NCBI GenBank assembly: GCA_016218495.1
Contig: JACRDU010000014.1
Location: 1-33,109 of the forward strand
Reading direction: 5' to 3'
Source: Elusimicrobiota bacterium
GTDB lineage: Bacteria > Elusimicrobiota > Elusimicrobia > UBA1565
DNA: 33,109 nt
This document shows, piece after piece, positions 1 to 7,939 of the stretch. Position numbers and translations under genes: made by a program. The notes beneath the pieces were generated by a model. It saw only the letters and a program-made list of their open reading frames with translations, was not told where the DNA came from and made no database searches. Position 1 is the stretch's first letter, and each line of letters starts with the position of its first letter.

Positions 1-72
1 CGTCCGTGGAGCGTCATTGTTCTGGAATCTCAACGGACAACGGCAACAGAAACGGAGGCAAGACCCAGCAAA

Positions 73-1803
73 CTACGGCAACGGACCCTCAACGCTCTTC
101 AGGCTCATTCCCGGATTGGAAAATGCTGACCCATCCGCCCGGGGACCGCGCCGCAGGAAGCTCAGGCCGCGCGAGGTCGGCGACGCCGGCAGCAGGCCCG
201 GCGACAGGCGCTCCAGGACCAGCAGGTCTGCGTCGTCGCGCAGGACGCGGTGGGTGCCGCCCGGCCCGGCGAGGCGGTCGCGCAGCAGGGCGAGCTTGGG
301 CGCGGGGACGCGGCCGTCGGGGCCGACGAGGCTTTCCAGGAATCCCCGGACCTCGGAGGGGAGGCGGAAGTCCACCTTGCGCCATTCGAAGTCGGTGCCG
401 TCCTTGTCGATGAGGAGCAGGTCGGCCTGGTCGAAGTAGGCCGGGAACCACCAGAAGTCGGACCGCCCCGCGGTGTAGGCGGTGAGGTAGTCGTTGATGA
501 AGTAGGTCACCGAGCGTTCCGCGGGGATGGAGTCGACGAACTCGAGTACGCGCAGGTTGTGGGCTACCTTGGCCGAATGGTCGGGCGCCGGATAGCCCAG
601 CAACGGCGGTAGTACGACGCCCTTCACCAGGTATTTCACCGGCTTGTAGTACAGGCCGAAGGTGTTCAGGGCGAAATAGACGCCCAGCGCGGCGGCGGCG
701 GGGCGGGCTAGCCCGGAGGCCGTCGCGGGCAACGGCGCCGCGCCCGGCGCGCAGAGCAGGCGCAGGAGGATGTAGAACAGGCACAGGAAGACCGGCATCC
801 AATGGTGGCCGCCGCCGGCCATGATGGTGACCAGCCAGTGGACGGCCGGCGCCAGGAACAGCATCGGCAGGGCTTCCCGCAGCGTCTCCTTCAGGGTCCG
901 GCCGGCGCTGAGCGCGGCGAAGGCCAGGGCGGGGGCGAAGACCGCGACCGCGCGCAGGAGCTCCAGCAGGGAGCCCAGCCAGCGGCGGACGCCGTCGGCC
1001 GTGGTGGTCCGCATCAGGCGGTCGGCCATGTTCGTCTGGGCCGACAATTCCATCCCGACGCGGGCGGCCGGCTGGAGCCAGAGGACGGCCGCCGCGCTCC
1101 ACAGCGCGCCGGCCAGCCAGGTCGCCACGCCCCAGCGCCGGCGCTCGGGCCGCAACGCGGCCAGCGTGAAGCCGAAGCAGGAGAGGAACATGGCCGAGTC
1201 CTCGGAGACGAGCAGGGCCAGGACCAAGGACGCGGCGTAGACGACGGGGCGGTCGGCTTCCAGGGCATAGACCATGGCGGCGAAGAAGGGGGCCAGGTAC
1301 AGCGGGAACAGGCCGTTGAAGGTGGCCGTCCAGAACAGGCCTGCGGACAGCAGCAGCAGGGCGACGACGAGCCAGGCGCGCGCCTCGGCCTGAACGGCCG
1401 CGGCGCTGCGGGCCGCCAGCCAGAAGAAGAGCGCGAGCCCGCCGTACTGGGCCAGCAGCGACACCGCATAGTAGCCGGCCAGAGTGGGCCAGAGCGCGTA
1501 CAGCCAGCCGAAGAAGTAGGGGGTCAGGTTGACGTGGTTGCCGGTGTTGTTGGCGTAGGCCCAGGGATTGTGCACGACGCCGCCCAGGCTGTTGTGGCAG
1601 ACGGAGGACTCGAACAAGCGGCCATGGACGGCGTTATGGAGGAGCTGGCGGGCCCAGGTGACGTCGCCGCCGGAAACGTCGCTCAGGGTGGAGAGGACCT
1701 CCTGGCGGAAAAAGAAGGCGACGGCGCCGGCCAGCAGCGCCATCGAAAACCAGGCCGCCGGACGCGTCCAGGACGGCTCGGGGGGGGGCGGACGCGCGTC
1801 CAC
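73..1803 (-). CDS. DUF2079-like polytopic membrane protein
   Basis: A membrane protein of about 576 residues with many hydrophobic segments spread over most of its length. An N-terminal region reads GRLFESS...NHVNLTPYFFGWLYALWP, matching the general layout of DUF2079 / GT-C-type membrane proteins (a 'GR.f.s' loop, then a histidine/asparagine-rich loop and a short-helix 'PLY' motif). The C-terminal ~130 residues look soluble. Its role is unproven; GT-C-like proteins use polyprenyl-linked sugars, which would suit the adjacent sugar cluster. Start choice: GTG at 1803 lies 8 nt after an extended -10 (TGATACCAT on the minus strand). A TTG at 1821 would add six residues but falls on that promoter. 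It is transcribed divergently from the kinase gene at 1839. Family assignment is from motif memory, so moderate confidence. Confidence 0.72.
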   Translation of the reverse strand: MDARPPPPEPSWTRPAAWFSMALLAGAVAFFFRQEVLSTLSDVSGGDVTWARQLLHNAVHGRLFESSVCHNSLGGVVHNPWAYANNTGNHVNLTPYFFGWLYALWPTLAGYYAVSLLAQYGGLALFFWLAARSAAAVQAEARAWLVVALLLLSAGLFWTATFNGLFPLYLAPFFAAMVYALEADRPVVYAASLVLALLVSEDSAMFLSCFGFTLAALRPERRRWGVATWLAGALWSAAAVLWLQPAARVGMELSAQTNMADRLMRTTTADGVRRWLGSLLELLRAVAVFAPALAFAALSAGRTLKETLREALPMLFLAPAVHWLVTIMAGGGHHWMPVFLCLFYILLRLLCAPGAAPLPATASGLARPAAAALGVYFALNTFGLYYKPVKYLVKGVVLPPLLGYPAPDHSAKVAHNLRVLEFVDSIPAERSVTYFINDYLTAYTAGRSDFWWFPAYFDQADLLLIDKDGTDFEWRKVDFRLPSEVRGFLESLVGPDGRVPAPKLALLRDRLAGPGGTHRVLRDDADLLVLERLSPGLLPASPTSRGLSFLRRGPRADGSAFSNPGMSLKSVEGPLP

Positions 1804-1811
1804 GATGGGCG

Positions 1812-1831
1812 ATGGTATCAAATGATATACT
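1812..1831. promoter_or_regulatory. Back-to-back extended -10 elements (bidirectional promoter)
   Basis: On the plus strand TGATATACT (1823-1831) is an extended -10 placed 7 nt before the GTG at 1839. On the minus strand TGATACCAT (1820 down to 1812) is an extended -10 placed 8 nt before the GTG at 1803. The two share only a 2-nt spacer, forming an imperfect palindrome. No good -35 is seen for either, as expected for extended -10 promoters. Both predicted transcripts would be leaderless or nearly so. Confidence 0.5.
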
Positions 1832-1838
1832 CGTCTCA

Positions 1839-2900
1839 GTGATCATCAGCCGCACCCCCTTCAGGATCTCCTTCTTCGGCGGCGGGACCGACTACCCGGT
1901 CTGGTACCGCGAGCACGGCGGCTCCGTGCTCGCCACGACCATCGACAAGTACTGCTACATCTCCTGCCGCTACCTGCCGCCCTTCTTCGACCACAAGAGC
2001 CGGATCGTCTACTCGCGTGTCGAGAGCACGAACTCGCTCGAAGAGATCCAGCATCCCGCCGTCCGGGAGTGCCTGCGCCTGATGGACGTCCGGGAGGGCC
2101 TGGAGATCCATCACGACGGCGACCTGCCGGCGCGCACGGGCCTGGGTTCCAGCTCCTCCTTCACCGTCGGCCTGCTCCATACCCTGTATGCGCTCCAGCA
2201 GCGCATGCCGTCGAAGATGGACCTGGCGCGGGGCGCCATCAAGGTGGAGCAGGAGATGATCGGGGAGGCCGTGGGCTGCCAGGACCAGGTCTCGGCGTCC
2301 TTCGGCGGCTTCAACCGCGTCTCGTTCCATCCCGACGGGGAGATCTCGGTGGAGCCGGCGATCCTCCCGAGCGACAGGCTGGCGGCGCTCCAGGGGCGCC
2401 TGATGCTCTTCTTCACCGGGTTCGCCCGCCACGCCTCCGTCATCGCCGAGAAGCAGGTCCGGGCCACGCCGGACAAGAGGGCGGAGCTGGGCGCGATGCA
2501 CGCTATGGTCGACCAGGCCCTGTCCGTCCTGGCCGGGACGGGCGACCTCGACGACTTCGGACGCATGCTCCACGAGTCCTGGATGCTCAAGCGCAGCCTG
2601 ACCGACGCGGTGTCGACCGCGCAGATCGACGAGATCTACGAGGCGGCGCGCTCCGCCGGCGCGCTGGGCGGGAAGCTCCTGGGGGCGGGCGGCGGCGGCT
2701 TCGTGCTGATCTACGCCAGGCCCGAGGACCAGCCCCGCATCCACGAGCGCCTGAAGCGCCTGCTCTACGTCCCGTTCCGCTTCGAGCACGGCGGGTCCCA
2801 GATCATCTTCTACGACCACAGCAGCCGGCAGCGGGACCTCGGGCTCATCAACGACATGGCCGCGCGCGAGACCCTGCGGGCTTCCGCGGGCGGGCAATGA
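1839..2900 (+). CDS. hddA: GHMP kinase, D-glycero-D-manno-heptose 7-phosphate kinase type
   Basis: A 353-residue GHMP-superfamily sugar kinase, cytoplasmic. Visible motifs: N-terminal RTPFRISFFGGGTDYP, typical of HddA-type kinases; the ATP-binding loop PARTGLGSSSSF near residues 97-108; and the C-terminal motif GGKLLGAGGGGF near residue 277. HddA phosphorylates C1 of D-glycero-alpha-D-manno-heptose 7-phosphate in the GDP-heptose pathway. An in-frame ATG at 1812 exists, but family members begin right at '(M)IISRTPFRISF', so the GTG at 1839 is chosen; it also sits 7 nt after the -10. It overlaps the guanylyltransferase gene by ATGA. Related GHMP kinases act on fucose or other sugars, so the exact substrate is inferred from the neighbouring gene. 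Confidence 0.85.
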   Translation: MIISRTPFRISFFGGGTDYPVWYREHGGSVLATTIDKYCYISCRYLPPFFDHKSRIVYSRVESTNSLEEIQHPAVRECLRLMDVREGLEIHHDGDLPARTGLGSSSSFTVGLLHTLYALQQRMPSKMDLARGAIKVEQEMIGEAVGCQDQVSASFGGFNRVSFHPDGEISVEPAILPSDRLAALQGRLMLFFTGFARHASVIAEKQVRATPDKRAELGAMHAMVDQALSVLAGTGDLDDFGRMLHESWMLKRSLTDAVSTAQIDEIYEAARSAGALGGKLLGAGGGGFVLIYARPEDQPRIHERLKRLLYVPFRFEHGGSQIIFYDHSSRQRDLGLINDMAARETLRASAGGQ

Positions 2901-3598
2901 CCCCGAAGACCGCCCTGGTCCTCTGCGGCGGGCTGGGGACGCGCCTGCGCCCGTCGGTAGGAGATGTCCAGAAGACCCTGGTCGACGCGGGCGGCGAGCC
3001 GTTCCTCGAACGCCTGCTCTCCTGGGCGGCGCGGGCCGGGGTGCGCCGTGCGGTGCTCTGCGCCGGCTATAAGGGCGAGTCGGTCAGGGACTGGGCCTCC
3101 GGGAGGACCCCGCCCCCCGAAGTCGTCCTTTCTCTCGAACCGCGGCCGCTCGGCACCGGCGGGGCGCTCGGCTTCGCGGCGCCCCATGTCGACGCGTGGC
3201 CGGTCCTGGTGCTCAACGGGGACTCGTTCTGCCCGGTCGAGCTCTCGGCGCTGGCGGCGGTCCATCTGGCGCGCGGCGCCGCGGTGACTATGACGGCCGT
3301 CCCGGCCGGGGGGCGCAAAGACGCCGGGACCATTACGATGGACGCGTCCGGCAGGGTCTCGTCCTTCTGCGAGAAGAAGGACGGAATCGGCGGCTGGATC
3401 AACGCGGGCGTGTACATCTTCGGGCGCGAGGTCTTCTCCGCCATCCCTGCGGGAGCCAGCTCGCTCGAGCGCGACGTTCTCCCGGGCCTCCTCGAGCGCG
3501 GCGTCTTCGCGCTGCGCACGGAGCTGCCGCTCTGGGACATCGGGACGCCGGAGCGCCTGGCGGAATACCGGCGGACCGTCACGGGAGGCAGGCCATGA
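2897..3598 (+). CDS. hddC: Nucleotidyltransferase, heptose-1-phosphate guanylyltransferase type
   Basis: A 233-residue nucleotidyltransferase with the Rossmann-like NTP_transferase fold. The N-terminal signature LCGGLGTRLRP binds the nucleotide phosphate; LNGDSF supplies the metal-binding aspartate; LGTGGAL and the terminal LPLWDIGTPERL match the HddC/RfbA-like family. The usual 'PK' after the glycine loop is 'QK' here, so the lysine is kept. Next to hddA it should make GDP-D-glycero-alpha-D-manno-heptose from the 1-phosphate. Its ATG overlaps the hddA stop (ATGA), indicating translational coupling. GmhA (isomerase) and GmhB (phosphatase) are not in the window and would have to be elsewhere. 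Mannose-1-phosphate guanylyltransferase is the main alternative. Confidence 0.8.
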   Translation: MTPKTALVLCGGLGTRLRPSVGDVQKTLVDAGGEPFLERLLSWAARAGVRRAVLCAGYKGESVRDWASGRTPPPEVVLSLEPRPLGTGGALGFAAPHVDAWPVLVLNGDSFCPVELSALAAVHLARGAAVTMTAVPAGGRKDAGTITMDASGRVSSFCEKKDGIGGWINAGVYIFGREVFSAIPAGASSLERDVLPGLLERGVFALRTELPLWDIGTPERLAEYRRTVTGGRP

Positions 3599-3647
3599 CC
3601 GAGCATAGCGCAGGGAATGGTCGTCCGATTTTCGGTAGGGAGCGACC

Positions 3648-4628
3648 ATGAAGGGCAGGAAGGTTCTCGTCACCGGCGGGACGGGGATGATCGGGCGCTA
3701 TCTGGTGGAGCTCCTCATCGAGCGCGGGGCGTCCGTGCGCATCGCCTCGCTCGACGACCCGTCCCGGGCCCACCCCGGCGCGGAGTTCCGGCGGGTCAAT
3801 CTGACGGATATCCGGGAGTGCCTGTCGGCCTGCGCCGGCATGGACACGGTCTTCCATCTGGCCGGCGTCAAGGGCTCCCCGCTGATGACGAAGACCAAGC
3901 CGGCCAGCTTCTTCGTCCCCACCGTCTCGTTCAACACGAACATGATGGAGGCGGCCCGCCAGTCCGGCGTGGAGCGCTACCTCTTCACGAGCTCGGTCGG
4001 GGTTTACGCACCGGCCGAGGTCTTCCACGAAGACGACGTCTGGAAGACCTTCCCGTCCGAGAACGACCGCTTCGCGGGCTGGGCCAAGCGGATGGGCGAG
4101 CTCCAGGCGGAGGCTTACCGCATCGAATACGGCTGGGACAAGGTGGCCATCGTCCGGCCGGCCAACGTCTACGGCCGCTTCGACAATTTCGACCCCAAGA
4201 ACGCCATGGTCATCCCGTCGCTCATCCGCCGCGCCCTGGACGGGGAGGACCCCCTGGTGGTCTGGGGGGACGGCTCTCCCATCAGGGACTTCATCCATGC
4301 CCGGGACGTGGCCGAAGGGATGCTCGCCGCCATGGCGCACCCGGAGAAGACCCCCGTGAACCTGGGCTCCGGGACGGGCGTCACCATCCGCCGCATCGTC
4401 GACATCATCGTCGCGAACATGGACAAGAAGCCGCGGGTGGTCTGGGATTCCTCAAAGCCTTCGGGGGACGCCCGGCGCCTCATGGACGTCTCCCGCGCGC
4501 GGGCGATAGGCTGGACGCCGCGCACCTCGATCGAGGACGGCATCCGGGACGTGATGGAGTGGTTCCGGGCCAACCGTTCCGAAGTCGACAAGCGCCACAA
4601 CACCTTCACCGCCGACCGGCTGATGTGA
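3648..4628 (+). CDS. NAD(P)-dependent epimerase/reductase, extended SDR (GDP-sugar type)
   Basis: A 326-residue extended SDR. The cofactor motif VTGGTGMIGRYL is at residues 8-19, followed by FTSSVGVY (active-site serine strand) and the substrate loop VRPANVYG. The catalytic lysine is K147 in GWAKRMGE, but the position four residues before it, normally Tyr of YxxxK, is Ala143 (FAGWAK). A GWAKRMGE segment occurs, as I recall, in a subgroup of GDP-fucose-synthase-like SDRs, so the change may be a subfamily feature rather than damage. It is preceded by GGGAG about 5 nt before the ATG, after a 49-nt gap from hddC. Likely role: epimerisation or reduction of a GDP-4-keto sugar. The substrate cannot be read from sequence. 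Confidence 0.8.
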   Translation: MKGRKVLVTGGTGMIGRYLVELLIERGASVRIASLDDPSRAHPGAEFRRVNLTDIRECLSACAGMDTVFHLAGVKGSPLMTKTKPASFFVPTVSFNTNMMEAARQSGVERYLFTSSVGVYAPAEVFHEDDVWKTFPSENDRFAGWAKRMGELQAEAYRIEYGWDKVAIVRPANVYGRFDNFDPKNAMVIPSLIRRALDGEDPLVVWGDGSPIRDFIHARDVAEGMLAAMAHPEKTPVNLGSGTGVTIRRIVDIIVANMDKKPRVVWDSSKPSGDARRLMDVSRARAIGWTPRTSIEDGIRDVMEWFRANRSEVDKRHNTFTADRLM

Positions 4629-5317
4629 GCGGCGGCGTGCTCGTCACCGGAGCCGCGTCCGGGCTCGGGCGCTTCCTGCACGGCGCGCTGGGCGGGAAGG
4701 GGCTGCGGCGGGGCGACCCCCTCGACGGGCTCTCGCCCGAAGTCATCGTCCATTGCGCCGCCAACGCGCGGCGCGACGCCGGGCCGGAGGCGCTGAGGGC
4801 GGACAACATCGCCTATACGGAACGCCTCCTCGCCCTCCCCCACGGGCGGTTCGTCTTCCTTTCCTCGGTCGAGGCCGCCGCTCCGCGCTCGGACTACGCC
4901 CGGGCCAAGGCCGAGGCCGAGGGACTGGTCCTTACGCGGGGACGGCGCGCGCTTGTCGCGCGCTGCGGGGCGCTGCTGGGCCCCGGCATGAGGCCCAATG
5001 CCCTCGTCCGCCTCCTCTGGTCCAAGCCGGTCGGCCTGGCCTCCGGCTCGGTCTTCGACTGGGTGCTCTATGAGGACGTCCTGGACTTCCTCAGGGCCGG
5101 CTTGGAGAAGGGCCTCGAAGGTATCTACAATCTGGTGCCGAGCCGTCCGGCTACGTTGGGCGAAGCCGCGGCGGCGCTGGGACTCTCTGCCGAATGGGGC
5201 GCTTTTCGTTATGAATCCCCCCGGGCCGACGGTTCCGCCGCCGCCGCCGTCTGCCCCGGCCTGCGGCGGACGTCGTTGGAGAATGCGCTAATCCACGCGA
5301 AAGGACGGTCAAATTGA
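4625..5317 (+). CDS. Short NAD-dependent epimerase/dehydratase (SDR)
   Basis: A compact 230-residue SDR. The dinucleotide loop VTGAASGLG starts at residue 6; VHCAAN and FLSSVEA follow, and the catalytic pair is intact in DYARAKAE (YxxxK). It is shorter than ordinary extended SDRs (about 300-330 residues): the substrate-binding region is reduced and the C-terminus is divergent. The GTG start overlaps the preceding stop (GTGA); further in-frame upstream sequence would lie entirely inside the previous gene and is not used. Probably a sugar 4-ketoreductase or epimerase in the same pathway, with the specific reaction unknown. Confidence 0.75.
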   Translation: MSGGVLVTGAASGLGRFLHGALGGKGLRRGDPLDGLSPEVIVHCAANARRDAGPEALRADNIAYTERLLALPHGRFVFLSSVEAAAPRSDYARAKAEAEGLVLTRGRRALVARCGALLGPGMRPNALVRLLWSKPVGLASGSVFDWVLYEDVLDFLRAGLEKGLEGIYNLVPSRPATLGEAAAALGLSAEWGAFRYESPRADGSAAAAVCPGLRRTSLENALIHAKGRSN

Positions 5318-5982
5318 AAGTCTCCCTATTGCTGCCCACCCTCAACGAGATCGAGGGGATGAAGCTCATCATGCCCCGCGTCAAGAAGGAGTGGGTCGAC
5401 GAGATCGTGGTCATCGACGGAGGGTCCTGGGACGGGACCGTCGAGTACGCCGAGGCGCAGGGCTACAGGGTGGTCCGCCAGAAGTCGCGCGGCATCACCC
5501 GGGCGTACCAGGAGGCCCTGCCGCACCTCAAAGGGGACGTCGTGATCGCCTTCAGCCCCGACAACAACTCCGTGCCTGAGATCATCCCGGACCTCGTGGC
5601 CAAGATGAAGGAGGGCTACGACATGGTCATCGTCTCGCGCTACCTGGAAGGGGCCCTGAGCGAGGACGACGACGCGGTCACCGCCTTCGGCAACTGGATG
5701 TTCACCAAGATGATCAACATCCTCTTCGGCGGGAGCTACACGGATTCCCTGGTGATGTTCCGCGCCTGGCGGGTCGAGATAGAAAGGGAGCTCCCGACGC
5801 GCTTCCCCCGCGCGGGAATCGAGCCGTACCTGGCCATCCGCTGCGCGAAGCGCAAGCTCAAGGTGGCTGAGATCCCCGGCGACGAGCCTCCGCGCGTCGG
5901 TAGCGCGCGCAAGATGAACCCGTTGCTCAACGGGCTCGACATCCTCAGGCTCATCGCCACCGAGCTCTTCAGGAGGGATTGA
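5314..5982 (+). CDS. Family 2 glycosyltransferase
   Basis: A 222-residue GT-A-fold glycosyltransferase, soluble or peripheral on the membrane. It begins KVSLLLPTLNE (nucleotide-binding strand), then EIVVIDGGSWDGT (the conserved D-G-S-D-T loop), and FSPDNN in place of the DxD metal site of dolichol-phosphate-mannose-synthase-like enzymes. No transmembrane helices are seen. It would transfer one sugar, perhaps to a polyprenyl phosphate or a growing glycan, possibly the sugar made by the flanking genes. The TTG start overlaps the previous stop (TTGA), and AAAGGA at 5300-5305 serves as its SD site. Family assignment is firm; donor and acceptor are unknown. Confidence 0.83.
   Translation: MKVSLLLPTLNEIEGMKLIMPRVKKEWVDEIVVIDGGSWDGTVEYAEAQGYRVVRQKSRGITRAYQEALPHLKGDVVIAFSPDNNSVPEIIPDLVAKMKEGYDMVIVSRYLEGALSEDDDAVTAFGNWMFTKMINILFGGSYTDSLVMFRAWRVEIERELPTRFPRAGIEPYLAIRCAKRKLKVAEIPGDEPPRVGSARKMNPLLNGLDILRLIATELFRRD
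5971..5976 (+). promoter_or_regulatory. Strong Shine-Dalgarno site AGGAGG
   Basis: AGGAGG lies 6 nt before the GTG at 5983 and inside the end of the glycosyltransferase gene. It fixes the GTG as the start of the next SDR gene and shows that operon-internal genes here use anti-SD pairing. Confidence 0.75.
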
Positions 5983-6933
5983 GTGAAACGGGTCCTGCTC
6001 TGCGGCGCTTCCGGCTTCATAGGCAAGAACATCCTCGAGCGGCTGTTGGCGCGCGAGGACCTGCGGGTGAGGGCCGTGGTCCACAAGACCCCGCTGCATC
6101 CCGCCTCGGCGAAGCACCCCCGCCTGGAGGCGGTGACGGCGGACCTGACCCGGGCGGAGGACGTGGACCGCGTGCTGGAGGGGGTCGACCAGGTGGTGCA
6201 GGCGGCGGCGACGACCTCGGGGGCGAAGGACATCGTCAGCCGCCCCTATCACCATGTCACCGACAACGCCGTGATGAACTCCCTGCTGCTCAGGGCCTGC
6301 CATGAGAAGGGGACCAAGCACCTGCTGTTCTTCTCCTGCACGGTGATGTATCCCGAGCGCGCGGAGCCGGTGAAGGAGTCCGATTTCGACGGCAGGATCA
6401 CCGACCGCTACTTCGGCGTGGGCTGGACCAAGGTCTATATCGAGAAGATGTGCGAGTTCTACGCGCGCCTCGGCAAGACCCGCTTCACCGTCCTGCGCCA
6501 TTCCAACATCTACGGCCCCCACGACAAGTACGACCTCGAGCGCTCCCATGTGTTCGGGGCCACGGTGGCGAAGGTGATGACGGCCAAGGACGGGAAGGTG
6601 GTCGTCTGGGGCGAAGGGACCGAGGCCCGCGACATGCTCTACGTCTCGGACCTGGTTGACCTCGTCGAGGCGGCACTCGAGCGCCAGACCACCCCGTTCG
6701 AGCTGATGAACGCGGGTTCAGGAGACGCGGTCTCGGTGGCGGACCTGGTCAAGCGCATCATCGCCCGTTCCGGGCGGGCGCTGCGCATCGAATACGACAA
6801 GACCAAGCCCACCATCCCCTTCAGGCTGGCCGTCGAGCGTTCGCGGGCGCAGGCCCTGTTCGGCTGGAGCCCCAAGGTCCCGCTCGACGAGGGCATCGAC
6901 CGCAGCCTGGCCTGGTACAAGGAGAATTTGTGA
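5983..6933 (+). CDS. NAD-dependent epimerase/reductase, extended SDR
   Basis: A 316-residue extended SDR of the GDP-fucose-synthase/UDP-glucose-epimerase superfamily. The cofactor loop LLCGASGFIGKNIL is near residues 5-18; LFFSCTVMYP is the active-site strand, and LRHSNIYGPHDKYDLERSH is the substrate loop. K150 in GWTKVYIEK should be the catalytic lysine, but the residue four before it is Val146, not Tyr; Tyr143 lies seven before it. Like the gene at 3648, it has a 'GW(A/T)K' segment and no canonical YxxxK. It starts with GTG directly after the previous stop, with AGGAGG 6 nt upstream. A GDP-sugar epimerase/reductase role is inferred from context. Confidence 0.8.
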   Translation: MKRVLLCGASGFIGKNILERLLAREDLRVRAVVHKTPLHPASAKHPRLEAVTADLTRAEDVDRVLEGVDQVVQAAATTSGAKDIVSRPYHHVTDNAVMNSLLLRACHEKGTKHLLFFSCTVMYPERAEPVKESDFDGRITDRYFGVGWTKVYIEKMCEFYARLGKTRFTVLRHSNIYGPHDKYDLERSHVFGATVAKVMTAKDGKVVVWGEGTEARDMLYVSDLVDLVEAALERQTTPFELMNAGSGDAVSVADLVKRIIARSGRALRIEYDKTKPTIPFRLAVERSRAQALFGWSPKVPLDEGIDRSLAWYKENL

Positions 6934-7910
6934 AGGCGGGGCGCGTCCTCATCACCGGCATCACCGGCTCGGGCGGCAGCTATATGGCCGAACACGCCGT
7001 CGGGCAGGGCGCCGAGGTCCACGGCATCGCGCGCTGGCATTCGACCTCCACGCCCAAGAACCTGGAGGCGGTCGCCGACAAGGTGACGGTCCATGAGTGC
7101 GACCTCAACGACCTGTCCTCCGTGGTCAACACGCTCAAGGCCGTCAAGCCGGATGCCGTCTTCCATCTGGCCTCCCACGCCAACGTGCGGGCCTCCTTCA
7201 CCACCCCTCTGGCCGTGCTCCAGAACAACATCATGGGGACGGCGAACCTGCTCGAGGGCATCCGGCTGGCGGGGCTGGACCCCGTCGTCCAGCTCTGCTC
7301 GACCTCGGAGGTCTATGGGCAGGTCCTGCCGCACGAGGTGCCCATCAAGGAAGACAACCAGATGCGCCCCTCCAGCCCTTACGCCGTCTCCAAGGTGGCG
7401 CAGGACCTGCTCGGGCTGACCTATTTCCGGTCCTACGGGATGAAGGTGGTGCGCACGCGGATGTTCGCCTACCTCAACCCGCGGCGCACCGACCTTTTCG
7501 CCACCTCGTTCGCCCGGCAGGTGGCGCGCATCGAGGCGGGGCTCCAGAAGGAGCTGACCCACGGCAACCTGGATTCGGTGCGCACCATCATCGACGTGCG
7601 CGACGCGATGGATTCCTATTGGGTGGCCACCGAGAAGGGCCGTCCGGGCGAGGCTTACAATATCGGCGGCACGAAGGTCATCTCGGTGGGCGATTTCCTG
7701 GCGCTCTTGAAGAAGCTGGCGCGCAAGGACATCCCGACTCGCCAGGACCCCGCTCTGCTGCGCCCCTCCGACGTGACGCTCCAGGTCCCCGACACCTCGA
7801 AGTTCGAGCGCGAGACCGGCTGGAAGCCGAAGCACTCCTTCGCAGACAGCGTCGCCCACCTCCTCGACTACTGGAGAACACAGGTGTCAGACATTCGGAA
7901 CTTTCGGTAG
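6930..7910 (+). CDS. GDP-mannose 4,6-dehydratase-like SDR (GDP-hexose or GDP-heptose)
   Basis: A 326-residue extended SDR closest in motifs to GDP-mannose 4,6-dehydratase: cofactor loop LITGITGSGGSYMAEH, ASHANVRASF, dehydratase strand CSTSEVYG (Thr/Glu of the 4,6-dehydratase active site), and intact YAVSK. The product would be a GDP-4-keto-6-deoxy sugar. In this operon the substrate could be GDP-D-glycero-D-manno-heptose (DmhA-type reaction) rather than GDP-mannose. The GTG start overlaps the previous stop (GTGA) and has AAGGAG upstream. The last nine codons and the stop lie in the left arm and loop of an inverted repeat (7883-7937), so its C-terminal tail was probably set by that element. 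Confidence 0.82.
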   Translation: MKAGRVLITGITGSGGSYMAEHAVGQGAEVHGIARWHSTSTPKNLEAVADKVTVHECDLNDLSSVVNTLKAVKPDAVFHLASHANVRASFTTPLAVLQNNIMGTANLLEGIRLAGLDPVVQLCSTSEVYGQVLPHEVPIKEDNQMRPSSPYAVSKVAQDLLGLTYFRSYGMKVVRTRMFAYLNPRRTDLFATSFARQVARIEAGLQKELTHGNLDSVRTIIDVRDAMDSYWVATEKGRPGEAYNIGGTKVISVGDFLALLKKLARKDIPTRQDPALLRPSDVTLQVPDTSKFERETGWKPKHSFADSVAHLLDYWRTQVSDIRNFR

Positions 7911-7937
7911 TTTCCGAAGTTCCGAATGTCTGACACC
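7883..7937. repeat. Perfect 21-bp inverted repeat (hairpin element / bidirectional terminator)
   Basis: Positions 7883-7903 are the exact reverse complement of 7917-7937. A further CGG/CCG pair (7905-7907 with 7914-7916) extends the stem after a single bulged T, leaving a 6-nt loop. It sits between two convergent genes, encodes the last codons of the 4,6-dehydratase gene, and ends 2 nt before the stop of the minus-strand SDR. It can act as a terminator in both directions. The arms (GGTGTCAGACATTCGG...) are unlike the local GC-rich sequence, suggesting a mobile hairpin or REP-like insertion. No transposase is near. Confidence 0.8.
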
Positions 7938-7939
7938 GT

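Noticed and set aside
1836-2897. 353-codon antisense frame under hddA
   Set aside because: Mirror of a gene with clear GHMP kinase motifs; biased composition.
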